From: Nitrospinae bacterium bin107 | GTDB taxonomy: Bacteria > UBA8248 | NCBI GenBank assembly: GCA_002238965.1 | Contig: MPNJ01000004.1 | Span: forward strand, 62,001-126,000 | Length of the DNA stretch: 64,000 nucleotides | Reading direction: 5' to 3' | Part shown: positions 44,601 through 52,265 of the stretch, piece by piece | How positions within the stretch are numbered: the stretch's first letter is position 1 | How the letters are laid out: each line of letters opens with the position of its first letter | Position numbers and translations under genes: made by a program | Notes under the pieces: generated by a model | What the model was told of the DNA's origin: nothing | The model's input: only the letters and a program-made list of their open reading frames with translations | Databases searched by the model: none

Positions 44601-45254
44601 TCTCACTTCCAAGGTCGCAGGCATCCCGGGAAGCAGTGTCGTGCGCTCCGCCCAAATCTCCAGATGGGTGATGCGCGAGGGCATGAGGTCGGCCGCGTTC
44701 GCCAGAAGATAACCCGCGCGCGGATATAACCCCGGCCAGATGAACGCCATGAGCATCACGACGATGGCCAGAACGCCGGCGAGCCGCCCGAGCCTCTGGA
44801 ATCCAGCCTGCGAGACGTAAGACTCCGGTTCGAGCGATTCCACCTCCCGGCTGGTGTCGTTCACCAGCGCGTCGATGAGCGCGGGCGAAGTGGGATCGTC
44901 GCCGCCGAGTTCCCCTTTACGCGGGAAAAGCTGCAGCGAACTGATGAGGTTGCTGCCCAGGTCCGGGTGGGTCTCTTCGATGTCGAGGGCGACCCTCTCG
45001 CGCCTCGGTCGGCGGGTCGTCAGCCACCAGCATCGGATGAGCGCCGCGCTCAGCAGAAGAACCGTCAGCCCGGCGTAGATGATGGCGGAATATCCAAATT
45101 GTAACTGGGAGACGACCGCCGCCGGTGCGAGCAGCAAAACGGCCAGGACGCCCAGCAACAGAACCATCCCTGCCTCGAGACGCCTCACTTTGAGGCGCGC
45201 GTGAATTACGGAATCGAGAAACTCGGTTATCTTCCTGAAAGATCGCTCGGCCAT
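41649..45254 (-). CDS. DUF4175 family large membrane protein
   Basis: 1201 residues, the longest gene here. N-terminal membrane spans (about 28-75 and 153-175), a large periplasmic beta-sandwich region (PPRVESIEVVQYPPEYTKL, VQVTHPGKDLTVEADERVTVKFRASDDFGVRGVYLEVR) and then an extended helical coiled coil rich in Met, Gln, Arg and Glu (RRQQSELAKIVEEQQAILGETVG), ending with Gly/Arg/Pro-rich linkers and a short conserved tail. Matches DUF4175 architecture. Inner-membrane-anchored periplasmic scaffold of unknown role, encoded between VWA and peptidase genes. Confidence 0.8.
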   Translation of the reverse strand: MAERSFRKITEFLDSVIHARLKVRRLEAGMVLLLGVLAVLLLAPAAVVSQLQFGYSAIIYAGLTVLLLSAALIRCWWLTTRRPRRERVALDIEETHPDLGSNLISSLQLFPRKGELGGDDPTSPALIDALVNDTSREVESLEPESYVSQAGFQRLGRLAGVLAIVVMLMAFIWPGLYPRAGYLLANAADLMPSRITHLEIWAERTTLLPGMPATLEVRTRGREAGSVELEVRQGAESVASIAMEKTAPHQFRARWLAAGADARITARTGRFRSRTIEVRVVAPPRVESIEVVQYPPEYTKLKPGKGKNGGHIRAYMGSEVQLAVKTNKPVQEALIALADGWRLPLNPAESGDSLGGKMILGGAGSYQVRLKDTHGFSNLAPQRYQIDIIPDAYPDVQVTHPGKDLTVEADERVTVKFRASDDFGVRGVYLEVRLGSGRPRRIKVWSGEKPQKDVLGRYEFDLRSMGIKPGGVLSYRFIAPDVDTVSGPKFGTSKIYRVSIRDREAVMAGLDRNLGEISNELLDLLGDYLEKDFPPEERAKEAKETGRLAGKNGSIEAKATKIMERIKRTRAMLRPKNPRETLSDMDLSTMEIQLRNAISDYLKPLTRLSKLDKNAKAERARLKREIAARQEEATETLERLATMGEEMQRNVRMDRAGRTTESMIQRQRSIEQALEKMRSMGADEEAVRRVERELRKLREQLGELMQQMASLAQRMPAEFMNQRSMREMPMQDMMRSFEKIREMMRQNNFQGALEQLRRLMSQLQRMRMALRGMQRQQMMSQRGGRPIRRQQSELAKIVEEQQAILGETVGVLENVVDRLEKKWPEDVAAVSRNTRAYWKKSSESAAKPLPSDCFVVAEPGKQTGQAKKTDPAEPEISMLGKPEPVKKLTPQARAEKIQREKMRALSEFDAMLKRGEWGVVFQRLPEWSATLAESPCIAPAQLAKKEEAGAVSKKSDEREAPGSLSDPDAAPPEEEASRIAEDAKTAPWKKLVKGLDVLLEKSEKDAGGTEIAKLDGLRKRQEDLRKRLGVFEGHLRRMMQVYPFINPSILRRIAEAGEAMKEATASLAKRRSSRAVPPEEEAIRKLAEGQNSMQQAMQQMAQRGNAGLGTPRGFGALGPGRGGQRPWWSRNPNFPQPRGSNDRGREEDGNLGTQFSEVLIPDREQYKVPAKYREEIMEAMKDGLPKGMRGEIEDYFDRLTK

Positions 45255-45366
45255 CTCCCGTTTCCCTTATATGAGTGAACGGCGAGGAGCAAGAAATTTG
45301 AATTATATTACATGACCAAAATTACCGCACGTTCGCAAAAAATATCGCGCTCCGACTTGCGCGCTC

Positions 45367-47712
45367 TCAAGCCAACCCCCAAAGCCTGCGGGCGGTCCAC
45401 TCCAGAGCCGGCAACAGAATGAGAATCATTCCGATCCAGGGAATGCTCCAGAGCCTCACGTCACGCACCTCCATCACCCTGTGCGGCACCTTGCCCTTCA
45501 ATGCCTCCAGGACGCGGGCGGTCAAATCTTCCTGTCCCACCGCGTCGGCCCGGAAAAACAACCCGCCCGTATGTTTCGCCAGCGTTTGCAGATTCTCCCA
45601 GTGCGGGCTGACGTCGGCCCACTCCGCCTTGCCCGCCTCGCGACCGATGCCGATCGTGCGCACCGCCTCGCCGATGACTTGCCCTCCCTGGACGGCCGTC
45701 ATTCTCGCCCGATAACTCCCGTTCCCCCGAGGGCGGAAGCGAACCTCGAATTCCCGGGAATCCGGACGGTATGCCGCGCGATACCGGCTGGTGACGCCAT
45801 AGGGATCGCGGAGCTGCACCTGCACCTGCGCCGCCTGGGCGGGCTGATAGGATTCGTCCCTCACCTGCATCCTGAGGACGTAGGTTCCGTCCTTCGCCTG
45901 TTCCGCCTCGGGAATAATCTGGACCTGCGAGCTTCCGGGGTCGCCCGAGAGCCAGCGAATCATCTGCGCCACCAGGCGGATGTAGAGGCGATTCGTCTTC
46001 TCCGCCGCCACCATCCCGAAATTCCATCGCCAGATATCATCGGAGAAGATGCTCACCACCCTGCCCTCGCCGATCCGCTTCGTGCCGAGCAGAGGAACTT
46101 TCCCCTCTTTCGTCGAAACGAGAATCTGCCCCTTCCCGAACGGCGTCGTTGAATTGACGCGCCTCAAGGCGGGGAAAGCGGCCCATATTTTTTTATTTTC
46201 CTCCAAATCCGAGGATAGCTGCGTGATGGGATGTCTGCCGCCTGTGGACGTCAGCTGAACGAGCAGGCGCCTTTGATCCTGATAATCACTCTGCTGCTGC
46301 AATCGCACGGGCAGAAGATCCTCGATGGGGCTGCGGTAATATCCGCCCGCACTGAAGGATTGCCTGCCGCCGAACATGAGCAAGGCGCCTCCATTGCGAA
46401 CGTATTCCCCCACGCGCTCGAGGTAATAGTTGCTGAAATACTCCTGGGCGGAGAAATTATCGAAAATCACGATTTCGAAATTCTTGAGTTCCTCCAGGAA
46501 CAGCTTGTCCACCGGGAAGGGCACGAGGCTCAGGTGCCTGGTCGGAACGCCCGGGTCATCTTCTGACGTTCTCAGAAAGACGAACGACACGAGGTCGATG
46601 GCGGGGTCCCGCTTGAGCGCCATGCGCAAGAAGCGGTAGTTCCAGTTGGGGGAACCCGTAATCGTCAACACCCGAATCTTGTCCCGCCTCACCTCCAGGG
46701 GGATCTCGACGCGGTTGTTCGACTCCACGATTTCACCGCGCTGAACGGGCGTGACCACGCCGAGCACCTGGCTCCCCACTTCGTTCGGCGTGAAGTGGAA
46801 TTTCACGAGACGGCGCAACGGACTGCGCCTGACGTCTATCGACTGGGTTCTGATGATGCGGCCCTCGCGCGTCAAGGCGATTGGCAGTTTGCGGCCTGAA
46901 TAGCCCTTCACCGAAAGCGTAACCTCCAGACTCATCTCTTTGCCCTGAAAGGCGATGCGCGGAGCCTGTATGTCCTGAATGGCGATGTCGCGAAAAGAAT
47001 CCGGCGTTCCGAAACCCACCCCGATGAGGGGCGGAAAGGATTTCACGTCCCCGGGCGGAAGAACCGCCTCGGTCGTGTCGCCACCGTCTGTGAGCATCAG
47101 GATGCCGAGGGGTCCGTCCTGGTTTTTTCGCTCTTCCTCCCCGGCCGGAGCGCGCGACTCCCGGGCGCTGTGCAGAGCGCTGCGGATAGCTCCCAGGGGA
47201 TCGCTGCCCACACCCTGGGCATTAATGTTTGCAAATTCCCGGACTCCAACGGGTGTTCTGCGGGCATCGTAGTGGGCGAGCTGCACGTCGTAGAGTTTTC
47301 TGAGGTCTGCGAGGAGGCTCGTGGGCGCATCTCCCTCGTCCTCCTCTTCGGGGGTTTGTGGTTTTCCGAGCTTTTTCGGGACCAGCAGAAAATCCTTCGC
47401 CAGATCGATGCGCGCTTTCTTGCTGTTCACGTCCTGAACGCTCATGCTCGCCGAACTGTCGAGGAGCACGAGCAGCTTGGGCGGCAGGGAGCGCTCGCGT
47501 TTATCGATCAGCGTGGGGCCCGAGAGGAAAAAGACAACCGCCGCATACAGCAGACCCCTCAGCACCTGAAGTATCCAGACGCGCCGCATCGGGAGTTTTT
47601 CGGTCAAATCGCGATGCCTGCGCACGAGCGCCCAGCCCAGCCCGGCCGCAACGATGACGAGCACCCACCAGGGTGCGCCGCCGGGCCAGTGGAGTGTGGA
47701 CCAGTCCATCAT
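45367..47712 (-). CDS. Membrane-anchored VWA/GATase1-like protein
   Basis: 781 residues. N-terminal spans (PWWVLVIVAAGLGWALV and ILQVLRGLLYAAVVFFLSGPTLI), VWA MIDAS DSSASMS near 85, two beta-sandwich regions, a glutamine-amidotransferase-like fold (NFEIVIFDNFSAQEYF...GGALLMFGG) and a C-terminal span (IPWIGMILILLPALEWTARRL). Starts with ATGATG directly abutting the TGA of the DUF4159 gene. Second VWA client candidate for the MoxR ATPase. Confidence 0.8.
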   Translation of the reverse strand: MMDWSTLHWPGGAPWWVLVIVAAGLGWALVRRHRDLTEKLPMRRVWILQVLRGLLYAAVVFFLSGPTLIDKRERSLPPKLLVLLDSSASMSVQDVNSKKARIDLAKDFLLVPKKLGKPQTPEEEDEGDAPTSLLADLRKLYDVQLAHYDARRTPVGVREFANINAQGVGSDPLGAIRSALHSARESRAPAGEEERKNQDGPLGILMLTDGGDTTEAVLPPGDVKSFPPLIGVGFGTPDSFRDIAIQDIQAPRIAFQGKEMSLEVTLSVKGYSGRKLPIALTREGRIIRTQSIDVRRSPLRRLVKFHFTPNEVGSQVLGVVTPVQRGEIVESNNRVEIPLEVRRDKIRVLTITGSPNWNYRFLRMALKRDPAIDLVSFVFLRTSEDDPGVPTRHLSLVPFPVDKLFLEELKNFEIVIFDNFSAQEYFSNYYLERVGEYVRNGGALLMFGGRQSFSAGGYYRSPIEDLLPVRLQQQSDYQDQRRLLVQLTSTGGRHPITQLSSDLEENKKIWAAFPALRRVNSTTPFGKGQILVSTKEGKVPLLGTKRIGEGRVVSIFSDDIWRWNFGMVAAEKTNRLYIRLVAQMIRWLSGDPGSSQVQIIPEAEQAKDGTYVLRMQVRDESYQPAQAAQVQVQLRDPYGVTSRYRAAYRPDSREFEVRFRPRGNGSYRARMTAVQGGQVIGEAVRTIGIGREAGKAEWADVSPHWENLQTLAKHTGGLFFRADAVGQEDLTARVLEALKGKVPHRVMEVRDVRLWSIPWIGMILILLPALEWTARRLWGLA

Positions 47713-48561
47713 TCAGCCCTGGTTCAGCCGGCGCTGGATGAAGGGGTGGTGGATGAGGTCTTGTTTGTAGTTGCCCGTCATCGCGTAGAGGGAGATGTTG
47801 ACTGCAAGTTGAAAGGCCGCAAGTCGCTGCGATTCCCCGCCGGGCGTGCATTCTTCGAGCCATCCGCCGCCGGGACCCCTCGCCCACGCGCCGCCCAGGT
47901 CGTTCCGGCAGAAGATGACGGGGGTGAACATGCCCACGTGAATACCCTGCAGGTCCTGGCTTACGGCCTGTCGCCCGCCGATGGAGCGAATCAGATAGTA
48001 ACTCTTGAATACGGCATGCTCGCGCTGGAGCGCTTCGAAGGAAGTTCTCGGAAAGACCAGGCGCATGAGTTCTTTGACGGTGCCGCCGAAAGCTTCTCCT
48101 TCGAGCCCGAGCCCGTCGTCGATGAGCAAAAACCCCCCGTAGGTGAGGTGGCGCCTCAGATTTTCTATCGCTTTCGCGCCGGGCATCTCGAACTCGTAGC
48201 GCCCCGACATATACAGGAAAGGATATTCGAATATCTCGGGCGAGGAGATGTCCACCGCCTGCGCATCCCCTGCGGTTTCGATGCTCGTGCGCTTCCTCAC
48301 CTCATCGAGAAATGAAGCCATCGCAGTGGAATATTCCCGCCAGCGTCCGCCGGAGTAGCGCAATTGCGCGGGTGTGAAATCGGGAAGTAACGTCTTCTCC
48401 TCCTCGGAGGAGCGCGGGAATAGATTCTTTTGCCACTCGCTCAGGGGTGAAGGGGATTGCGCTCTCACTCCGCCGGGGAGGCCGAGCAGCGCGGCCGCAG
48501 CGATTGCAGTGCGCGCGATGAACGCGCGGCGGCTCAAGAATGATTTATGGGACATTGACAT
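47713..48561 (-). CDS. DUF4159 protein with Tat signal peptide
   Basis: 282 residues. Twin-arginine signal SRRAFIARTAIAAAALLG and cleavage near VRAQ, so exported folded. The body matches DUF4159: FTPAQLRYSGGRWREYSTAMASF, FEYPFLYMSGRYEFEMPG, LRRHLTYGGFLLIDDG and a C-terminal NISLYAMTGNYKQDLIHHP. Possible ATG starts at 48561 or 48555; both overlap the stop of the MBL-like gene. DUF4159 genes commonly accompany MoxR/DUF58/VWA genes. Molecular function unknown. Confidence 0.82.
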   Translation of the reverse strand: MSMSHKSFLSRRAFIARTAIAAAALLGLPGGVRAQSPSPLSEWQKNLFPRSSEEEKTLLPDFTPAQLRYSGGRWREYSTAMASFLDEVRKRTSIETAGDAQAVDISSPEIFEYPFLYMSGRYEFEMPGAKAIENLRRHLTYGGFLLIDDGLGLEGEAFGGTVKELMRLVFPRTSFEALQREHAVFKSYYLIRSIGGRQAVSQDLQGIHVGMFTPVIFCRNDLGGAWARGPGGGWLEECTPGGESQRLAAFQLAVNISLYAMTGNYKQDLIHHPFIQRRLNQG

Positions 48562-49459
48562 CGGGCAACACCACGTAGGTCGTGGGCGGCGGCAGTCTTT
48601 TTCGCGTGAGCACGAGCTCGGTTCCCCTCGGGCGAAGGACTCTCGTGATTCCCTCAGCCTTCAGGGCCTTTTCGAACTCCCCGGTCAATTCGGGACCGAA
48701 ATAGTGCATCGGTATCACGATGTTAGGACCGATGCGCTTGACGATCTTGGCCGCCACTTCGTGAGGCACGGTGAAAGAGCCATCGATCGGAAGCAAAAGC
48801 ACATGGATTTTCCCCAGCGCGCGAATCTGTCCGGGCGATGGCCCGAAGCGCGCGTTCCCGAAATGCGCGACGCAAATCCCGCCCGCCTGAAAGACATGAA
48901 TGGTGTTGAGCACGAAGGGATGGTTCTCGTCCCCGTCCACCTGGGGGAAAGAGGCGATTCGCAGGTTCCCGAATTTCTCGTCGATGGCGTTGGGTTTTCC
49001 CTCCCGCGTCACGCTGAAGAAAATCTCCGATTTGCCGACATAAGGTCCCGTCATGGAGTGGGTTTCGTGGAAATTGCTCACTGTGACGGCATCCGGCGGC
49101 GGGTCCAGAACAGGGATGACGTAGGGGTCCATCACGGCCCGCCCGCCGCCCGGGGCTTCGATCAGAAAGCTCGAATGGCCAAGAAATTTAAGCCGAACCT
49201 CACGCGCCTGCCGAACGCTCTCCCACCCCCCACTCATCGAGACGGGGATGAAGCGTCCGTCGCGCTGGACGATTCCGGGCTTGCAGATGCCGTCCACCGC
49301 CCACGCGAGCGTTGACGAAAAGATGACCGTCAAGAAGACGAACAGATTTAACGAGATAATTTTTCTCACCGGAGAACGGGCTTCCCGGTGCGGAAATGAG
49401 CGACACTTCTCATAGGCGGGGTTCAATATGCCGTCCCCCAAAACGAAATCGCTACTCAA
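48545..49459 (-). CDS. Secreted MBL-fold protein with degenerate metal site
   Basis: 304 residues as drawn; a GTG at 49369 (VRKIISLNLFVFLTVIFSST) would start directly at a signal peptide and may be the true start. Body resembles UlaG/COG2220 metallo-hydrolases: LKFLGHSSFLIEAPGGGRAVMDPY and VLLLPIDGSFTVPHEVAAKIVKRIGPNIVIPMHYFG. The HxHxDH motif is replaced by NFHETH and the usual GD by GN, so several metal ligands are missing. Probably periplasmic, first gene of the operon, overlapping DUF4159. Confidence 0.72.
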   Translation of the reverse strand: MSSDFVLGDGILNPAYEKCRSFPHREARSPVRKIISLNLFVFLTVIFSSTLAWAVDGICKPGIVQRDGRFIPVSMSGGWESVRQAREVRLKFLGHSSFLIEAPGGGRAVMDPYVIPVLDPPPDAVTVSNFHETHSMTGPYVGKSEIFFSVTREGKPNAIDEKFGNLRIASFPQVDGDENHPFVLNTIHVFQAGGICVAHFGNARFGPSPGQIRALGKIHVLLLPIDGSFTVPHEVAAKIVKRIGPNIVIPMHYFGPELTGEFEKALKAEGITRVLRPRGTELVLTRKRLPPPTTYVVLPDVNVP

Positions 49460-49564
49460 CGATAGCGACAGCGCGGCGGCGCGAATGGGAAATTCTAGCG
49501 CATTTGTCCACCCTGTGGATAGTCGCGCGCCGCTATAGGGTAAAAAACAGATGTGGCGGCTTTT

Positions 49565-50104
49565 TCACCCACGCGACGGCTCGCTTCGAGCGGTCCTGCG
49601 CCAGGGGGACATCCATATCGCCGCGGCCAGGAGGCACGCCTTGAGCACGTCCGAGATGACATAGGCGCCGTGGTAGCGCCCGAATTCGCTCTGCACGGCG
49701 GGCGCGCCTGCCGATGCCTCCGCACTCGTGAGAATTCTCCCGAGCGCTTCTATTTTCGGCGAGAACCAAAAGACGTGCGTTCCCACGATGAGAAGCAGAC
49801 ACCCGGCCAGCACGAGCGACGCAACGCTCATCCGCCCTGCCCGCCAGATGAAATAAAACAACAAGAGACAGAAAACGATTTGCAGGCGGTTCCAGGCCTC
49901 GAATATGCGGGCGTTCACCTCTCGCGCGGCCATGCGGCCCTTGAGCTTCGTCGTCGAGGCGGGTTCGAACAGCTTCGACGCCACCGGATTCTTCTGCGCG
50001 TCGAACGTATCGAAGGAATTCGTCGCAGCCCACCAGACGCCCAGCGTGAGTGCGAGCCACGATACAAGAAGAGCGAAATGTAACGAGCGAATCAAGACGG
50101 TCAA
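49565..50104 (-). CDS. DUF4149 family membrane protein
   Basis: 179 residues with four likely spans (SLHFALLVSWLALTLGVWWA, IFEAWNRLQIVFCLLLFYFIW, VASLVLAGCLLLIVGTHVFWF, ISDVLKACLLAAAIW). The NxRIFExWNRLQ and FWFSPKI elements fit the DUF4149/TMEM205-like family. No known activity. Its ATG is at 50104; it is separated from the MoxR operon by about 105 nt and probably has its own promoter. Confidence 0.7.
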   Translation of the reverse strand: MTVLIRSLHFALLVSWLALTLGVWWAATNSFDTFDAQKNPVASKLFEPASTTKLKGRMAAREVNARIFEAWNRLQIVFCLLLFYFIWRAGRMSVASLVLAGCLLLIVGTHVFWFSPKIEALGRILTSAEASAGAPAVQSEFGRYHGAYVISDVLKACLLAAAIWMSPWRRTARSEPSRG

Positions 50105-50245
50105 GGCGGATTCCTCATCCTGGTTATCGGATACTCCCGTGCAATAGCTTGCAATTTACTCGACTAGCCTCATGGCTCACAAGCCACCGGCTCAAAATGG
50201 GGCTGCTGAAAAAATCCTTATGGGGTTGTTCCCCCTCCTGTGGGT

Positions 50246-50459
50246 TGTTGAAAAACCCCGTATAGAGGGCCACTGCAAGAAGAGGGTTTGTAGGGACAGG
50301 CCCCCGTGCCTGTCCATGCGAAGCGCAACAACGGGGATAGACATATTCGATACGGGCGGCCACGGGGGGCCGCCCCTACGTCTCAAAACACGGGTGGGTA
50401 ATTATACCCTAGACGGTCGGCTCCGTACGCCAAAACACGAAATCAGGGCTTTTTCAACA
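50246..50459. mobile_element. MITE-like element with 15-bp imperfect terminal inverted repeats
   Basis: TGTTGAAAAACCCCG (50246-50260) and AGGGCTTTTTCAACA (50445-50459) are inverted repeats matching at 13 of 15 positions, the TGTTGAAAAA type known from insertion-sequence ends. There is no coding capacity for a transposase between them. The element contains a palindromic repeat unit (50288-50380). It occupies most of the 510-nt gap 50105-50615, which has no gene. Confidence 0.5.
50288..50380 (+). repeat. GTAGGG...CCCTAC composite palindromic repeat, copy A
   Basis: Two small hairpins, GGACAGGC / GCCTGTCC and GGGCGGCC / GGCCGCCC, bounded by GTAGGG and CCCCTAC. Same arrangement, with a different spacer, as 60815-60890 (inverted) and 62925-62982. 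Confidence 0.7.
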
Positions 50460-50615
50460 TCACCCCGACAAGGGGGTTCATGGCAAGGAGGGACGGGAGG
50501 GTTGTTTTTTGCCGCCCTGAGCAGGCGGCGCATCGCCTCAAAGCATTGCTGGACACCGCGCGGCGCGAACACTTAGAATGATTTACGAGGCATCGCGGCT
50601 CACGGGGAGATTGCC

Positions 50616-52265
50616 ATGACAGAAAACGCTTCCACGGCCTACAAGTCTCCCGCCAAAATCGAGGCCCTGCTCTCCCGCCAAAAAGAAGATGGCTACCTCT
50701 CCAAAGAAGCGATCACCGAGATTTCGAAAGAACTGGGCGTGCCCATCTACGATTCATATGGCCTCGCCAGTTTTTTCCCGCACTTCCATCTGGAAAAACC
50801 CGCGAAACCGAAAGTCCATATCTGCCGGGACATGAGCTGCCTGCTCGCAGGCGGGGATTCGCTGCTCGACAACGCGAAAACCCTCGCCCGACGCGCCGGT
50901 GTCAGAAACCTGCAGCCCGAGAGCTGCGCGTGCCTGGGCCGGTGCGACAAGGGACCCGCCGCCGAGATAGAAGGCCGTATCTACTCAGCCCTCACGGATG
51001 AGAAGTTTCAAGATATCCTTGAGTCCTGGAAAAATGGTGCGGCTAGACCTTCGTCGAGATCGCAGAAACTCAAAAACGCAACGCGAATCAATCCTTACCG
51101 CAAGAACGAGGCCTTCGGCGTCCTGCGCTCCCTGATGCGCAGCACAAATCCCGAAAGCGTCATCGACATCTTAAAAGAGAGCGGCCTGCGCGGCATGGGG
51201 GGAGCCGGTTTCCCTGTCGGCCTCAAGTGGAGTTTCGTCCTGGGTGCGCCGGGGACGGAGAAATTCGTCATCTGCAACGCCGACGAGAGCGAGCCGGGCA
51301 CGTTCAAGGACCGCGCCATCATGGACTCGCACCCCGAACTCGTGGTCGAGGGAATCCTCATCGCCTGCCGGGCCGTGGGGGCTGAGCGCGCTATTATCTA
51401 CATCCGCCATGAATACGGCGCGCAGGCGAAAAAACTGGAGCGCGCCATCGAGCGCGCTCGCAAGGCACATCTGATCGGCACAAAGAGCACGCCTCGCCTC
51501 GAAATCTTTACCAGCCCCGGCGGGTACATCTGCGGCGAGGAGACCGCGCTCCTCGAAGTCCTGGAAGACAAGCGCGCCCAGCCCCGCGACAAACCCCCCT
51601 TCCCCGGCACGGCGGGTCTTTTCGGCAAGCCCACACTCATCAACAACGTCGAGACCTTCGCGCTCATCCCGGCGGTGCTGAAAAAAGGGGCCTCGTGGTT
51701 CACCTCATTCGGGCGAAACGGAACTAAAGGCTTCAAGGTGGTGGGCGTGAGCGGTGCGGTGCGAAAACCGGGGATCTACGAGGTGGAGTTCGGGACGCCC
51801 ATCCGGGAGATCATCGAGGGACCGGCGGGCGGACTGCCTGCGGGCGCGCGCCTGAAGGCATTCTCCCCGGGTGGTGCGAGCAGCGGATTTCTGCCCGCAA
51901 ACCTCGTTGATGTTCCCTATGATTTCACGCCCCTTCAGGAGGCGGGCAGCATGCTGGGCAGCGGGGCGCTCGTCGTCATCCCCGAGGGGGTGGACATGGT
52001 GGCGCTCGCCCACAACGTGGTGCGCTTTTTCAGGGACGAATCCTGCGGCAAGTGCGTACCCTGCCGCCTGGGGACGGAAAAGCTCACCGCCTTTCTGGAG
52101 CGGCTCCTCCGCGAAGAGGCAACAGCCTCCGAGCTTCCCGCCATGCGCGAGATTTGCGAGACGATGAAGGACACCTCCATCTGCGGCCTGGGCCAGGCCG
52201 CGCCGATCCCCTATCTCTCGCTTTTCGAATACTTCGAACCGGACATTGAATCGAGGCTCAAATGA
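50616..52265 (+). CDS. fdsB: NAD-dependent formate dehydrogenase beta subunit (NuoE-NuoF fusion type)
   Basis: 549 residues. The N-terminal thioredoxin-like [2Fe-2S] domain has cysteines in HICRDMSC and SCACLGRC; the NuoF part has GAGFPVGLKWSF, FVICNADESEPGTFKDR (FMN), SPGGYICGEETALLE (NADH) and the [4Fe-4S] ESCGKCVPCRLGTEKL near the C-terminus. It passes electrons from the formate oxidising subunit to NAD. Overlaps the alpha gene by ATGA. The gene symbol is by analogy with soluble NAD-linked formate dehydrogenases. Confidence 0.88.
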   Translation: MTENASTAYKSPAKIEALLSRQKEDGYLSKEAITEISKELGVPIYDSYGLASFFPHFHLEKPAKPKVHICRDMSCLLAGGDSLLDNAKTLARRAGVRNLQPESCACLGRCDKGPAAEIEGRIYSALTDEKFQDILESWKNGAARPSSRSQKLKNATRINPYRKNEAFGVLRSLMRSTNPESVIDILKESGLRGMGGAGFPVGLKWSFVLGAPGTEKFVICNADESEPGTFKDRAIMDSHPELVVEGILIACRAVGAERAIIYIRHEYGAQAKKLERAIERARKAHLIGTKSTPRLEIFTSPGGYICGEETALLEVLEDKRAQPRDKPPFPGTAGLFGKPTLINNVETFALIPAVLKKGASWFTSFGRNGTKGFKVVGVSGAVRKPGIYEVEFGTPIREIIEGPAGGLPAGARLKAFSPGGASSGFLPANLVDVPYDFTPLQEAGSMLGSGALVVIPEGVDMVALAHNVVRFFRDESCGKCVPCRLGTEKLTAFLERLLREEATASELPAMREICETMKDTSICGLGQAAPIPYLSLFEYFEPDIESRLK

